Both the position numbers and the translations under genes were made by a program. Positions 51,457 through 59,600 of a DNA stretch of 64,000 bases are shown here, piece after piece. The notes under the pieces are model-generated. The model did not search any database and was not told the origin of the DNA. It saw only the letters and a program-made list of their open reading frames with translations. The stretch is from contig NZ_CP136624.1 of NCBI RefSeq assembly GCF_032917945.1, positions 5,084,001 through 5,148,000 on the forward strand, read 5' to 3'. Position 1 is the first letter of the stretch, and each line of letters opens with the position of its first letter. Origin of the DNA: Bradyrhizobium sp. sBnM-33 (GTDB lineage: Bacteria; Pseudomonadota; Alphaproteobacteria; Rhizobiales; Xanthobacteraceae).

Positions 51457-51732
51457 ATGGCTTACAGCATCTCCACCGCGCTCGCGATCTACTTCGTGCT
51501 GTGGTGGGTCGTGCTGTTCACGACGCTGCCGTTCGGCGTCCGCAGCCAACATGAGGATGGCGAGGGCGCTCCCGGTACCGACCCCGGCGCGCCGGTCATG
51601 GCGCGGATGGGCTGGAAGCTGCTCTGGACTACGGTGATCTCGGGCGTGGTCTTCGGCATCGGGATGTGGGCGTATCATCAGGGCTATCTGAATATCGAGC
51701 GGCTGTCGAAGCTGATGGGGCTGCCGTTCTGA
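51457..51732 (+). CDS. DUF1467 family membrane protein
   Basis: A 91-residue protein with two transmembrane helices (about 6-26 and 54-73) and the DUF1467 core LPFGVRSQHEDGE between them. It lies six bases after mce and is likely co-transcribed. In many alphaproteobacteria proS and lolC come next; here the order is interrupted by the accessory region starting at 51758. Function unknown. Confidence 0.85.
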   Translation: MAYSISTALAIYFVLWWVVLFTTLPFGVRSQHEDGEGAPGTDPGAPVMARMGWKLLWTTVISGVVFGIGMWAYHQGYLNIERLSKLMGLPF

Positions 51733-51757
51733 CACTTCGATCTGGCGGGGGAGAAGA

Positions 51758-52111
51758 ATGGCCGTTCAACGCATCCTGATGGCGCTCGTCGTGCTGCTTG
51801 CCGCCGGCCTTGCCGGATCGTTCTACATGAACTGGAAGACGCTGGGGCAGCTTCGAACGGTGAAGGCGTTCGTGGAGAACTCGGTGTTCGCCGACGCGGT
51901 CGCCGCCTGCGAGAGGGTGCAGAGCACGACCCCGTTCAAATGGACCGGCGGAAAGCAGACCGCCGTCATTGGCCTGACCTCAGTCAAGCTCAACAAGGAT
52001 ACGATCATCCCAAGCTACACGCTGGTCGCCGACAGCGTCTTTTGCGACTATGACCCGATCAAGAAGAAGGCAGATATCGGATCGAATTTTCTGGAACGAG
52101 AAACATTCTAG
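51758..52111 (+). CDS. Small membrane-anchored or exported protein, unknown function
   Basis: A 117-residue protein with an N-terminal hydrophobic segment (MALVVLLAAGLAGSFYMNW) acting as signal anchor, and a short exported domain with CERVQSTTPFKW and a C-terminal CDYDPIKKKADIGSNFLERE. I do not recognise the family. Two partial copies of the gene's 3' end occur at 52754-52869 and 53635-53711, all in the same orientation, on either side of a methyltransferase. Confidence 0.65.
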   Translation: MAVQRILMALVVLLAAGLAGSFYMNWKTLGQLRTVKAFVENSVFADAVAACERVQSTTPFKWTGGKQTAVIGLTSVKLNKDTIIPSYTLVADSVFCDYDPIKKKADIGSNFLERETF

Positions 52112-52143
52112 GCTGGGGCGATAAGTAGAGCGTGAGTTCCTGA

Positions 52144-52752
52144 ATGCCATCGGAAGAGGCCGCAGGTATCATCGACCTGTATCAGCGCAAGGCGCGGGAC
52201 TGGATCGAGAGCCGCGCACGCAGCGATCTGTTTGAAAAGCCTTGGATCGACCGCTTCCGGACGCTGCTTCCGCCTGCTGGCTCGATCCTCGACGTCGGGT
52301 GCGGATCCGCCGAACCATTGGCCGCGTATCTGATTGAGCTTGGTCATCCCGTTGCTGGCGTCGATTCATCCCCGGCCATGATCGACGCCTGCCGGAAGCG
52401 TTCCCCCAAGCAGGAATGGATCGTTGCCGATATGCGCACACTTGCCTTGCGGCGGCAGTTCTCCGGTATCCTTGCGTGGGACAGTGTCTTTCACCTCTGC
52501 CATGACGACCAGCGCCGGATGTTTCCGGTGTTTCGCGCGCACGCGGCACCGAGCGCGGCACTGATGTTCACAAGCGGCCCCGCGCATGGCGAGGCGATCG
52601 GGAATTTCACAGGCGAGCCGCTGTATCATGCGAGTCTCGATCCCGTCGAATATCGTTCGTTGCTCGATCGGAACGGGTTTCGCGTGGTGTCGCATGTCGT
52701 CGAGGACCCCGGCTGCGGTGGCCACACCATTTGGCTCGCGCAGCTCATTTGA
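52144..52752 (+). CDS. SAM-dependent class I methyltransferase
   Basis: A 202-residue cytoplasmic methyltransferase. Motif I is SILDVGCGSAEPLAAY near residue 46, motif II VAGVDSSPAMIDACRK, and the DMRTLALRRQFSGILAWD stretch forms the motif III region. The substrate cannot be inferred. It lies in the same orientation as, and 32 bases after, the small exported protein gene, and is followed immediately by a decayed copy of that gene's end. Confidence 0.85.
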   Translation: MPSEEAAGIIDLYQRKARDWIESRARSDLFEKPWIDRFRTLLPPAGSILDVGCGSAEPLAAYLIELGHPVAGVDSSPAMIDACRKRSPKQEWIVADMRTLALRRQFSGILAWDSVFHLCHDDQRRMFPVFRAHAAPSAALMFTSGPAHGEAIGNFTGEPLYHASLDPVEYRSLLDRNGFRVVSHVVEDPGCGGHTIWLAQLI

Positions 52753-52753
52753 G

Positions 52754-52869
52754 GCGCTGGGACAAATGCGGACGGTGAATGCTGGTCGCCGACAGCGTCT
52801 TTGCGACTATGACACGATCAAGAAAAGGCCGACATCGGATCGAACTTCCTGGAACGGAAACATTTTAGG
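52754..52869 (+). pseudogene. Decayed copy of the 51758 gene with an internal deletion
   Basis: GCGCTGGGACAAATGCGGACGG matches the region at about 51840, then jumps to GCTGGTCGCCGACAGCGTCT, the region at about 52023; the 150 bases between are missing. The rest runs parallel to the end of the gene (TTGCGACTATGACACGATC... AACATTTTAGGCT) with single-base losses. It cannot encode the protein. Confidence 0.8.
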
Positions 52870-52931
52870 CTCAGGGCCGTGCCACTGACGAAAAGCTCCG
52901 GCGAGACGTGAGTTAATCCGGGCGTTGTCGA

Positions 52932-53570
52932 TCATCGCTTGCGGGCCACAATGTAGGGGCGTTGGTCCTTGCCCTTGCTGGCGTGGCTCTCTCTGACAAG
53001 CACGTCGAAACCCGCGCCAACGATCAACCGCTTGAGTTCGGACGCGCCGAGGGAGCTGACATGTGGCGCCTTTCCGATGAGTTGCATCGCGGGCAGCAGG
53101 ACCAGCCGGATCAGCGGATTCATGTCTCCCAAGCAAGGCGTTTTCGAGATGAACAGTCCCCCGGGCTTCAGCAGTACGTGGATGCTGCGCAGCGTGTCCG
53201 GCACGTTGCGCACCAGATGCAGATAGTTGAAGCCCAGAACGGCATCGAACCGGCTTTCTTCGTGGACCAGTTCTTCGGCGGTCGCGGTGCGAAAGGAAAG
53301 TGCCGGGATCGACTCGACCGCGAGCTTCTCTTCGGCGATCGCGATCATCCCGCCGGAAATATCGGTCGCGAGGTAGCTCCGCACGCCATTCGCAAGTCGC
53401 AGCGCCGTCGTTCCCGTGCCGCAACCCAGTTCCAGCACACTGTCCCCAGGCTGCAGATAAGCGCGCGTGCGCTCGAGGGTGCGCTCGTATCCGTTCGGAT
53501 CCGCGATGCGAGATCTGGCGTATCTGCGGGAGGACCTGTCCCAGAAACGGGCGTCGCTTGTGATGCTCAT
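52932..53570 (-). CDS. SAM-dependent class I methyltransferase
   Basis: A 212-residue methyltransferase, unrelated in detail to the one at 52144. Motif I is SVLELGCGTGTTALRLA near residue 46, motif II YLATDISGGMIAIAEE, then NYLHLVRNVPDTLRSIHVLL, like UbiE-type enzymes. ATG at 53570 follows GGGTGGACGGC. The frame could extend upstream, but the extension overlaps the fragment at 53635-53711. Substrate unknown. Confidence 0.85.
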   Translation of the reverse strand: MSITSDARFWDRSSRRYARSRIADPNGYERTLERTRAYLQPGDSVLELGCGTGTTALRLANGVRSYLATDISGGMIAIAEEKLAVESIPALSFRTATAEELVHEESRFDAVLGFNYLHLVRNVPDTLRSIHVLLKPGGLFISKTPCLGDMNPLIRLVLLPAMQLIGKAPHVSSLGASELKRLIVGAGFDVLVRESHASKGKDQRPYIVARKR

Positions 53571-53634
53571 GTGCCGTCCACCCTTTCGGCGAAGCCTACT
53601 ATATGCGTCAGACAAGAAGATTGTGGAAATCTGA

Positions 53635-53711
53635 CAGAATTTTGCGATTATGATCCGGTCAAGAAAAAGACCGATATCGGCTCGAATTCCTGGAACGGGA
53701 GTAAACAGTAG
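53635..53711 (+). pseudogene. Third, truncated copy of the 51758 gene's 3' end
   Basis: The codons read EFCDYDPVKKKTDIGSN and end in TAG at 53709-53711, parallel to CDYDPIKKKADIGSN of the intact gene. Only about 77 bases remain, with no upstream coding region, so the piece is not a gene. Confidence 0.75.
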
Positions 53712-53739
53712 CCCCCGAACCAGCACGGGGGCAGACGCG

Positions 53740-55047
53740 ATGAGTTCACAGCAACGATCGTTGGCTAATCCCCGGCAGGACGAATACCGAATTCTGCATG
53801 AAGCCGATCTGCGGGATTACCTCGCAGGACTTACCGAAGTCGCGGCACGTCTTGGCGGCGCCGCGGCTTCCTGGTCGATCAGCGAAGTCGGCGACGGCAA
53901 CCTCAATCTCGTCTTCATCGTCAAGGGCACGCGGGGCGGCGTCGCCGTCAAGCAGGCGCTGCCTTACGTACGGCTTGTCGGCGAGAGTTGGCCGCTGCCG
54001 CTGTCGCGCTCGCATTACGAATATCTGGCGCTGACGCATCAGGCGCGGCTGGCGCCCGGGCTGGTGCCTGATGTGCTGCACCACAACGAGGCGCTCGCGC
54101 TTGTCGTCATGGAGCTGCTCGAGCCGCACATCATCATGCGCAAGGGGCTGGTGGCCGGCACGAGATATCCGCGCTTCGCCGAGGACATCACGGCGTTTCT
54201 GGCGCGGACGCTGTTCCTGTCCTCCGACCTCGCGCTATCAGCCGCCGAAAAGAAGGAGGGGATTGCCGCCTTCGCCGGCAATCACGCGCTCTGCAAGATC
54301 ACCGAGGACCTCATCTTCACCGATCCCTACCGCGTGGCCGAGCAGAACCGCTGGACTCAGCCCTGGCTCGACGCCACCGCAGCCGCCTTCCGCGAAGATC
54401 TCGACCTCCACGTCGCGATCTCGCGGCTGAAGGTCAAATTCATGGGCTCCCCGGAAGCCCTGATCCACGGCGATCTCCACACCGGATCGATCATGGTGAC
54501 CGAAAGCGAGACCAAGGTGATCGACCCCGAGTTCGCCTTCTATGGCCCGATGGGCTTTGATATCGGGGCCGTCATCGCCAATCTGCTGATGGCCTATCTG
54601 GCCTCCGCCGGCCACGAGCATTCGCCGGGCGAGCGCCGCGCGTTCGAGGCGTGGGTGCTGGAGACGGTCGAGAACGTCTGGAGCGACTTCGCCAGCAAGT
54701 TCCTCGAGCTGTGGCGGACGCGGGCGGGAGGTGATGCCTATCCGCGGACGCTGTTCGAAGGCGAGGCCGGCGCCGCGCGGCTGGAGACGGAGCGGCAGGC
54801 CTATATGGCGCGGCTTTTCCAGGACACCGGCGGATTCGCGGCCGCAAAGATCATCCGCCGCGTTCTGGGGCTGGCGCACAATATCGATTTCGAATTGATC
54901 GAAGACCCGAAGCGGCGGGCGATCTCTGAGGCGCGCAGCCTGCGACTGGCGCGCGCGATGATGGTGGACACGACCTCGTTTCCGACGATCGTCACCGTGA
55001 CGAAAGCGGCGCGGGAAGTGCGCGACTGGCAGCCGGATTTCGCCTAA
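53740..55047 (+). CDS. mtnK: S-methyl-5-thioribose kinase
   Basis: Phosphorylates methylthioribose in the methionine salvage pathway. The 435 residues have the aminoglycoside-phosphotransferase-like kinase fold: VKQALPYVRLVGESWPLPLS near residue 73, the catalytic loop ALIHGDLHTGSIMV near 240 and KVIDPEFAFYGPMGFDIG (metal Asp) near 258. ATG at 53740 is preferred although ATG-proximal sites are weak. No mtnA or other pathway gene is adjacent. A degraded copy of its last 80 bases lies at 57719-57796. Confidence 0.92.
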   Translation: MSSQQRSLANPRQDEYRILHEADLRDYLAGLTEVAARLGGAAASWSISEVGDGNLNLVFIVKGTRGGVAVKQALPYVRLVGESWPLPLSRSHYEYLALTHQARLAPGLVPDVLHHNEALALVVMELLEPHIIMRKGLVAGTRYPRFAEDITAFLARTLFLSSDLALSAAEKKEGIAAFAGNHALCKITEDLIFTDPYRVAEQNRWTQPWLDATAAAFREDLDLHVAISRLKVKFMGSPEALIHGDLHTGSIMVTESETKVIDPEFAFYGPMGFDIGAVIANLLMAYLASAGHEHSPGERRAFEAWVLETVENVWSDFASKFLELWRTRAGGDAYPRTLFEGEAGAARLETERQAYMARLFQDTGGFAAAKIIRRVLGLAHNIDFELIEDPKRRAISEARSLRLARAMMVDTTSFPTIVTVTKAAREVRDWQPDFA

Positions 55048-55505
55048 TTGCTAACGGCCACCTTGCAGCGCTAGTGGGGCGTTCCCCGGATGCAGTGCAG
55101 CGCGCCGCGCTTGCGGCGTGGTGCAGGGCTGATCCGGGGTCCATGTGCCGAGACGACGGGTCCCGGCTCTGCGGAGCAGCGTTGCCGGACGATGCTGCGC
55201 ATCGCCTAGGCTGCACCGCGTCCGGGACACGGAATGCCGATTTCAGGATGCTAGCGAAAGCCGCCGGCTGAATTATCATCCGGGCAATTCATCAGCCGTT
55301 CTAATAACTGCATGCGCATTCTGCCGCCTAATCGAATGGCTCTATGGCGCCTACAACAAGCATGTGTGCTAGCCGGGTCTAGCTCTGGTTCGTTCGTTAG
55401 GCCGGAGGTGCGAGTTGACGGGAGGCTACGCTCATCGCCGAGCCCGGTGCCTGTGCGCCACGCGGAATACCGGCGAGTGACAGAAACTCAGGAATGGAGT
55501 TCGAC
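55048..55505. repeat. Repeat-rich spacer downstream of mtnK
   Basis: Between 55075 and 55235 is a mosaic of inverted and direct repeats: GCAGTGCAGCGCGCCGCGC, GGTCCCGGCTCTGCGGAGCAG and CTGCACCGCGTCCGGGACACGG. The first and last of these recur, joined by a deletion, at 57828-57868. The remaining bases up to 55505 show no gene. GGAG at 55496-55499 is the ribosome-binding site of the next gene. Confidence 0.6.
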
Positions 55506-56285
55506 GTGAAATTTCTTCGCACCGCGATCGCATCGGTCTTCTTGATGGCATCGTCATTCGCGCACGCGCAGCAATCCAATGTCACGGCCCGGAGGCTGTC
55601 ACCGGAAGACGTCCGGCGTGTTGCTCCAGCTCTTGAGAAGTACACGCAGGAACGCCTCTACGGCGAGGTCTGGAAACGGCCCGGTCTGAGCCCGCGCGAT
55701 CGAAGCATTGTCACGGTCGCAGCGCTCATCGCCCGCGAGCTGACCCTGCCGATGACTTACTATTTCCATCAGGCGCTCGACAACGGCGTTAAGCCAGGTG
55801 AGCTTTCGGAGATCATTACCCATCTGGCCTTCTATTCGGGCTGGGCGAACGCCTTTGCGGCGATAGGACCCGCCAGGGGCGTCTTTGCCCAGCGCGGAAT
55901 CGGACCTGATCAGCTCCCGCCGGCGTCACCTCAGCTCCTGCCGCTACACGAAACCGCGGAAGCCGACCGCGCTTCACGGGTCGGGCAGCAGTTCGGCGCC
56001 ACGTCTCCGGGACTCGTTCAACATACCACCGACGTCCTGTTCCGCGACCTATGGCTGCGCCCCGACCTGGCACCACGTGACCGGAGCCTCGTGACCGTGA
56101 GCGCGCTGATCGCATCGGGCCAGGTCGCGCAGGTGCCCTACCATCTCAATCGGGCGATGGATAATGGCCTGACGCAAGAGCAGGCTGCTGAAGCGATCAT
56201 GCACCTCGCCTATTACGCGGGTTGGCCCAACGCCTTCTCGGCGCTGCCGGTCGCGAAAGATGTCTTCGAGAAACGTCCCCGCTAA
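55506..56285 (+). CDS. Exported double-domain carboxymuconolactone decarboxylase-family protein
   Basis: A 259-residue protein with a Sec signal peptide (MKFLRTAIASVFLMASSFAH) and two carboxymuconolactone decarboxylase/AhpD-like domains (about 25-125 and 150-255) that share the pattern PRDRSxVTVxALIA...PxxxxxAxDNG. The CxxC redox motif of AhpD is absent, so it is probably not a peroxidase. GTG at 55506 is preferred because GGAG lies six bases ahead; the upstream ATG at 55494 lacks a properly spaced site. It forms a pair with the ABM gene 14 bases downstream. Confidence 0.8.
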   Translation: MKFLRTAIASVFLMASSFAHAQQSNVTARRLSPEDVRRVAPALEKYTQERLYGEVWKRPGLSPRDRSIVTVAALIARELTLPMTYYFHQALDNGVKPGELSEIITHLAFYSGWANAFAAIGPARGVFAQRGIGPDQLPPASPQLLPLHETAEADRASRVGQQFGATSPGLVQHTTDVLFRDLWLRPDLAPRDRSLVTVSALIASGQVAQVPYHLNRAMDNGLTQEQAAEAIMHLAYYAGWPNAFSALPVAKDVFEKRPR

Positions 56286-56299
56286 TTCAGGAGGGCGAC

Positions 56300-56692
56300 A
56301 TGAACATTAAGCAGTCTCTAATTGTTGGCGCCTCGGTGCTGACGCTATGTCTGTGCGGGCCCGCGCTTACCCAGGAGACGCAAGGCCAATACGTGCAGCT
56401 AGCAGAACTGGAAATTGATCCCGCTCAGTTGGAAAGCTACAAGGCTGCGGTTCTGGAGCAAATCGACGCTGCTATTCGCCTGGAGCCAGGAGTTCTGGTC
56501 TTATACGCCGTGTCTGAAAAGGATAATCCCGCCAACATCAGAGTTTTTGAAATTTATAGGGACGCGGATGCGTACAAGGCGCATCTGGAATCCGCTCATT
56601 TCAAAAAATACAAGACCACGACGGAGAAGATGGTCAAGTCACTCAAACTTGTCCGGACCGTCCCCATTATGCTCGGCGCCAAGGCGAAGTAG
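56300..56692 (+). CDS. Exported antibiotic biosynthesis monooxygenase (ABM) domain protein
   Basis: A 130-residue protein with signal peptide MNIKQSLIVGASVLTLCLCG followed by an ABM/quinol monooxygenase ferredoxin-like domain: AELEIDPAQLESYKAA, PGVLVLYAVSEKDNP and VFEIYRDADAYKAHLES. GGAGGGCGAC precedes the ATG. It lies 14 bases after the decarboxylase-like gene, so the two are co-transcribed; a LysR gene follows on the other strand, tail to tail. The family oxidises quinols or aromatics, but the substrate here is unknown. Confidence 0.8.
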   Translation: MNIKQSLIVGASVLTLCLCGPALTQETQGQYVQLAELEIDPAQLESYKAAVLEQIDAAIRLEPGVLVLYAVSEKDNPANIRVFEIYRDADAYKAHLESAHFKKYKTTTEKMVKSLKLVRTVPIMLGAKAK

Positions 56693-56721
56693 GGGAACGG
56701 TACGGCTCCTCTTGAACGCTG

Positions 56722-57615
56722 TTATCCCCGGTAGCGCAACGCGTCGACCAGCAAGGCAAAGGCCGGTGAAGACTGACGGCGATGAGGATAATAGAGGTGG
56801 TAGCCCGACCAAGGCGGGCACCACTCCTCAAGCACGCGCTTCAGGCGCCCCTTTGCGAGATAAGGCTGCGCGATATCCTCCGGCACGAAGGCTAGTCCAA
56901 GCCCGGCAGCGGCGGCATCCAGCACCTGGAAAATGCCGTTGAAGACGAGCTGGCCCTCGACGCGCACTTTCAGCTCGCGCCCGTCCTTCTCGAACTCCCA
57001 GGCATAGATGCCGCCATAGGTCGGCAGGCGCAGGTTGATGCAGTTGTGGTCGATCAGATCCTGCGGCGTTCGTGGAGCTGCTCGTTTCGCAAAGTAGGAT
57101 TTCGTGCCGACAACGGCGAAGCGGATGTCGGGTCCGATCCGCACCGCGATCATGTCCTTCGCAACCTGCTCGCCCCAGCGCACGCCGGCATCATGGCGCT
57201 CGGCAACGATATCCGTCAGACCATAGTCGATAACAATTTCGACCTTGATGTCCGGGTAATCCGGCAGAAATTTCTGCAGCTTCGGCCAGAGGACCGACTT
57301 GATTGCGTGGTCCCCGGCCGTGATCCGCACGGTGCCAGCGGGCTTTTCCCGGAGTTCGCTCAAGGCCTCGAGCTCGGCATCAATCTCCTCGAGGCGAGGT
57401 GCCACCGTCCGCACCAGCCGCTCGCCCGCTTCGGTCAGCGAGACACTGCGGGTCGTGCGGGCGAGAAGCCGAACGCCCAGACGCTCCTCGATCTGGCGGA
57501 TCGTCTGGCTGAGAGCCGACTGCGACACGCCGAGCTTCCCCGCCGCCTTTGTAAAGCTTTGGTCCCGCGCGACGGCTATGAGGTAGGGAAGGTCGTCGAA
57601 GCTCCCGCGCGCCAT
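56722..57615 (-). CDS. LysR-family transcriptional regulator
   Basis: A 297-residue LTTR. The N-terminal winged helix-turn-helix (about 1-60) contains FTKAAGKLGVSQSALSQTI and LLARTTRSVSLTEAGERL. The C-terminal periplasmic-binding-like effector domain (about 90-295) shows AERHDAGVRWGE. It converges on the decarboxylase/ABM pair. Such regulators often control neighbouring genes, but the usual divergent arrangement is missing. A short palindrome at 57632-57641 lies just ahead of it. Confidence 0.88.
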   Translation of the reverse strand: MARGSFDDLPYLIAVARDQSFTKAAGKLGVSQSALSQTIRQIEERLGVRLLARTTRSVSLTEAGERLVRTVAPRLEEIDAELEALSELREKPAGTVRITAGDHAIKSVLWPKLQKFLPDYPDIKVEIVIDYGLTDIVAERHDAGVRWGEQVAKDMIAVRIGPDIRFAVVGTKSYFAKRAAPRTPQDLIDHNCINLRLPTYGGIYAWEFEKDGRELKVRVEGQLVFNGIFQVLDAAAAGLGLAFVPEDIAQPYLAKGRLKRVLEEWCPPWSGYHLYYPHRRQSSPAFALLVDALRYRG

Positions 57616-57631
57616 TTATTGCACCACCTTA

Positions 57632-57641
57632 TAAGTACTTA
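57632..57641. promoter_or_regulatory. Small palindrome upstream of the LysR gene
   Basis: TAAGTACTTA is a perfect 10-base palindrome 17 bases ahead of the LysR start, inside an AT-rich tract. Its place is right for an autoregulatory operator. It is too short to be sure. Confidence 0.4.
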
Positions 57642-57718
57642 CAGATTATAGCGGCTAGCCGTGGTGGAGGCATCAGGCAATTTGAGCGTGGCGTGATGAT
57701 CACGCGCAGATGCACGTG

Positions 57719-57870
57719 CTCGTTTCCAGCGATCGGCGCCGTGACGAAAGCGGCGCGACGTGCGCGATTGGTGCCTGGATTTTACATAATTGCTTCAGAT
57801 CACCTGGAGGGACAGGCCTTCCCGAATACAGTGCAGCGCGCTGCGCCGCGTCCGGGACACGGCTAGCAAG
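57719..57870 (+). pseudogene. Degraded copy of the mtnK 3' end plus its downstream repeat
   Basis: GTGACGAAAGCGGCGCG and TGCGCGATTGG match mtnK at 54998-55028, and the surrounding bases (57719-57796) match 54974-55053 at about four of five positions. The following CAGTGCAGCGCGCTGCG and CGCGTCCGGGACACGG match the repeat at 55097-55230 with a deletion between. Same orientation. It has no coding capacity; it lies within the 439-base gene-free stretch 57616-58054, whose remaining bases show nothing else I can name. Confidence 0.8.
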
Positions 57871-58054
57871 GTACTATTCGGCAGTCCGCTCGCCCGATCG
57901 GTTCCCGAATTAACCGCCAAAGCGGACATCAAGGTTAAATAACAAGCTTACCTAACGGATTTGGTTGCTCGCCTCCACAGGAGAGCTAACCGTCTAAGCT
58001 GCATTTCGAGAGATTTTTGGTGTCTGCTCACATTATCATTCAAGGAGCATCCCC

Positions 58055-58534
58055 GTGGTACGTTCAGTAAAACCGCCGATGTTAAATACGCTCGATCTTG
58101 AACGCGAGATTGAAGAAGAGTTTCGCAAGCTGCCAATTCACGAATCCCAACCGACCGATTTCGCGCCGCCCTCGGTACGCGCTCCGGATTTGGGGATGCC
58201 GGATTATGTGGAGCATAGCGACGGGGCCACGGAGATCGGCAAGCTGTCAGCGGAAGCTGTCGTCCGCGAATATGAAGCCGCGGCGAAGGACATCGAAGCC
58301 TTGGGCGTTGAGCTTATCGAGCAGGCCAGGCAATGCGAGGCCATGACTCGCGAGGCGCTCGCGGTGACTGAAGAACTGAAGGAGACCGCAGCGCGCTACC
58401 GCGCGGAGGCTAAACGTGTCTTCGTTCAAATTGAGAGCTGTTCGTTGGTGACGGCGGAAGTCCGCAAGATCTGCGAGGAAATGAAGGACAAGATTGCAGC
58501 TCCGGCCATGGCCGAAGCCAAAGCCGGGGAATAA
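58055..58534 (+). CDS. Coiled-coil protein, unknown function
   Basis: A 159-residue acidic protein starting at GTG after AAGGAG. Residues 1-65 are extended and Pro-rich (QPTDFAPPSVRAPDLGMPD). Residues 70-150 are predominantly helical with heptad-like charged and hydrophobic spacing (REYEAAAKDIEALGVELIEQ, TEELKETAARYRAEAKRVF), suggesting a coiled coil. No signal peptide or membrane helix. Not recognised; it converges on the ABC transporter genes. Confidence 0.6.
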   Translation: MVRSVKPPMLNTLDLEREIEEEFRKLPIHESQPTDFAPPSVRAPDLGMPDYVEHSDGATEIGKLSAEAVVREYEAAAKDIEALGVELIEQARQCEAMTREALAVTEELKETAARYRAEAKRVFVQIESCSLVTAEVRKICEEMKDKIAAPAMAEAKAGE

Positions 58535-58552
58535 AGCCGAGTTGCCCCGGTC

Positions 58553-59590
58553 TTATTCGGCGGTCCGCTCCCGCAACCGCTGCGCATACACGTTGATGAT
58601 GAGCGCGGCCAGCAGAATGAGACCTCGGATCAAAATCTTCAGGAAGCTGTCGATGTTGACGTGATCGAGTCCGTTGTTGAGGACGCCGAGCACGAACAGG
58701 CCGACGATGGTGTTGCCGATGCCGCCGCGGCCGCCAAAGAGGCTGGTGCCGCCGACCACGACGGCGGCGATCGAATCCAGCAAATACGTGTCGAACTCGT
58801 TCTGCTGCGCGCTGCCGAAATGGGCGACGCCGAGCATGCCGCCGATGCCGGCGCAGACGGCTGATATCACCATGACGCTGCCGAGGATGAGCTTGACGTT
58901 GAGCCCGGAATATTCGGCGGCCTCGCGGTTGCCGCCGACCATGTAAACGTAGCGGCCGAAGCGCGTGTAGGTCAGCACCAGATGGCCGCCGAGCAGCATC
59001 AAGGCTGCCACGATCACGATCCAGGGGATGCCGCCGATCGACGTCGATCCGAGCGTTGTGACCAGCGGGGGCACTTTGTAGGCGATCTGGCCGCGCACCA
59101 ACAGCGCCGAGATGCCGGCCGCGATCTGCATCATGGCCAAGGTCATGATGAAGGAGGGGATGCCGATGACCGTCAGCCCGAACGCGTTGACGAGGCCGAG
59201 CAGGGCGCAAAGCGCCAGCGCCAAGAGGATCGCGGCCCATCCGGGCATCGGGACGTTGGCAATGTTGACGTAGGATTCCTGCAGCGTGAAATAGGCGACC
59301 GCAATGCCGGTGACGTTGGCGATGGCGGCGATCGAGAGATCGATTTCGGCGCAGAGGATCACGAAGGTGAGGCCGACGGCGATGATGCCGGTGACCGAAA
59401 TCTGGGTCAGGATGTTGCCGAGATTGTCCAGCGTTGCAAACGAGGGGCTGGCGGCGGCAAAGAAGCCGAACAGGCAGATCAGCGTCAGGAAGGGGGCGAT
59501 GTTGCGCATCTGGGAGCGCAGCATCACGGCGAGCCGGTGCGAGCGTTTGCGATCCGAAGCGGGGACTGTCACGCTTTCACCTGAAGTCAT
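58553..59590 (-). CDS. Sugar ABC transporter permease, RbsC-like
   Basis: A 345-residue inner-membrane permease of the ribose/xylose/simple sugar family. It has about ten hydrophobic helices and FVILCAEIDLSIAAIANVTG near residue 76, and VVVGGTSLFGGRGGIGNT near 270, the coupling region that binds the ATPase. ATG at 59590 follows GAGGAGACC. The frame can be extended upstream, but the extension is read from inside the ATPase gene. Last of three genes on the minus strand. Confidence 0.9.
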   Translation of the reverse strand: MTSGESVTVPASDRKRSHRLAVMLRSQMRNIAPFLTLICLFGFFAAASPSFATLDNLGNILTQISVTGIIAVGLTFVILCAEIDLSIAAIANVTGIAVAYFTLQESYVNIANVPMPGWAAILLALALCALLGLVNAFGLTVIGIPSFIMTLAMMQIAAGISALLVRGQIAYKVPPLVTTLGSTSIGGIPWIVIVAALMLLGGHLVLTYTRFGRYVYMVGGNREAAEYSGLNVKLILGSVMVISAVCAGIGGMLGVAHFGSAQQNEFDTYLLDSIAAVVVGGTSLFGGRGGIGNTIVGLFVLGVLNNGLDHVNIDSFLKILIRGLILLAALIINVYAQRLRERTAE

Positions 59591-59600
59591 GTCGGTCTCC

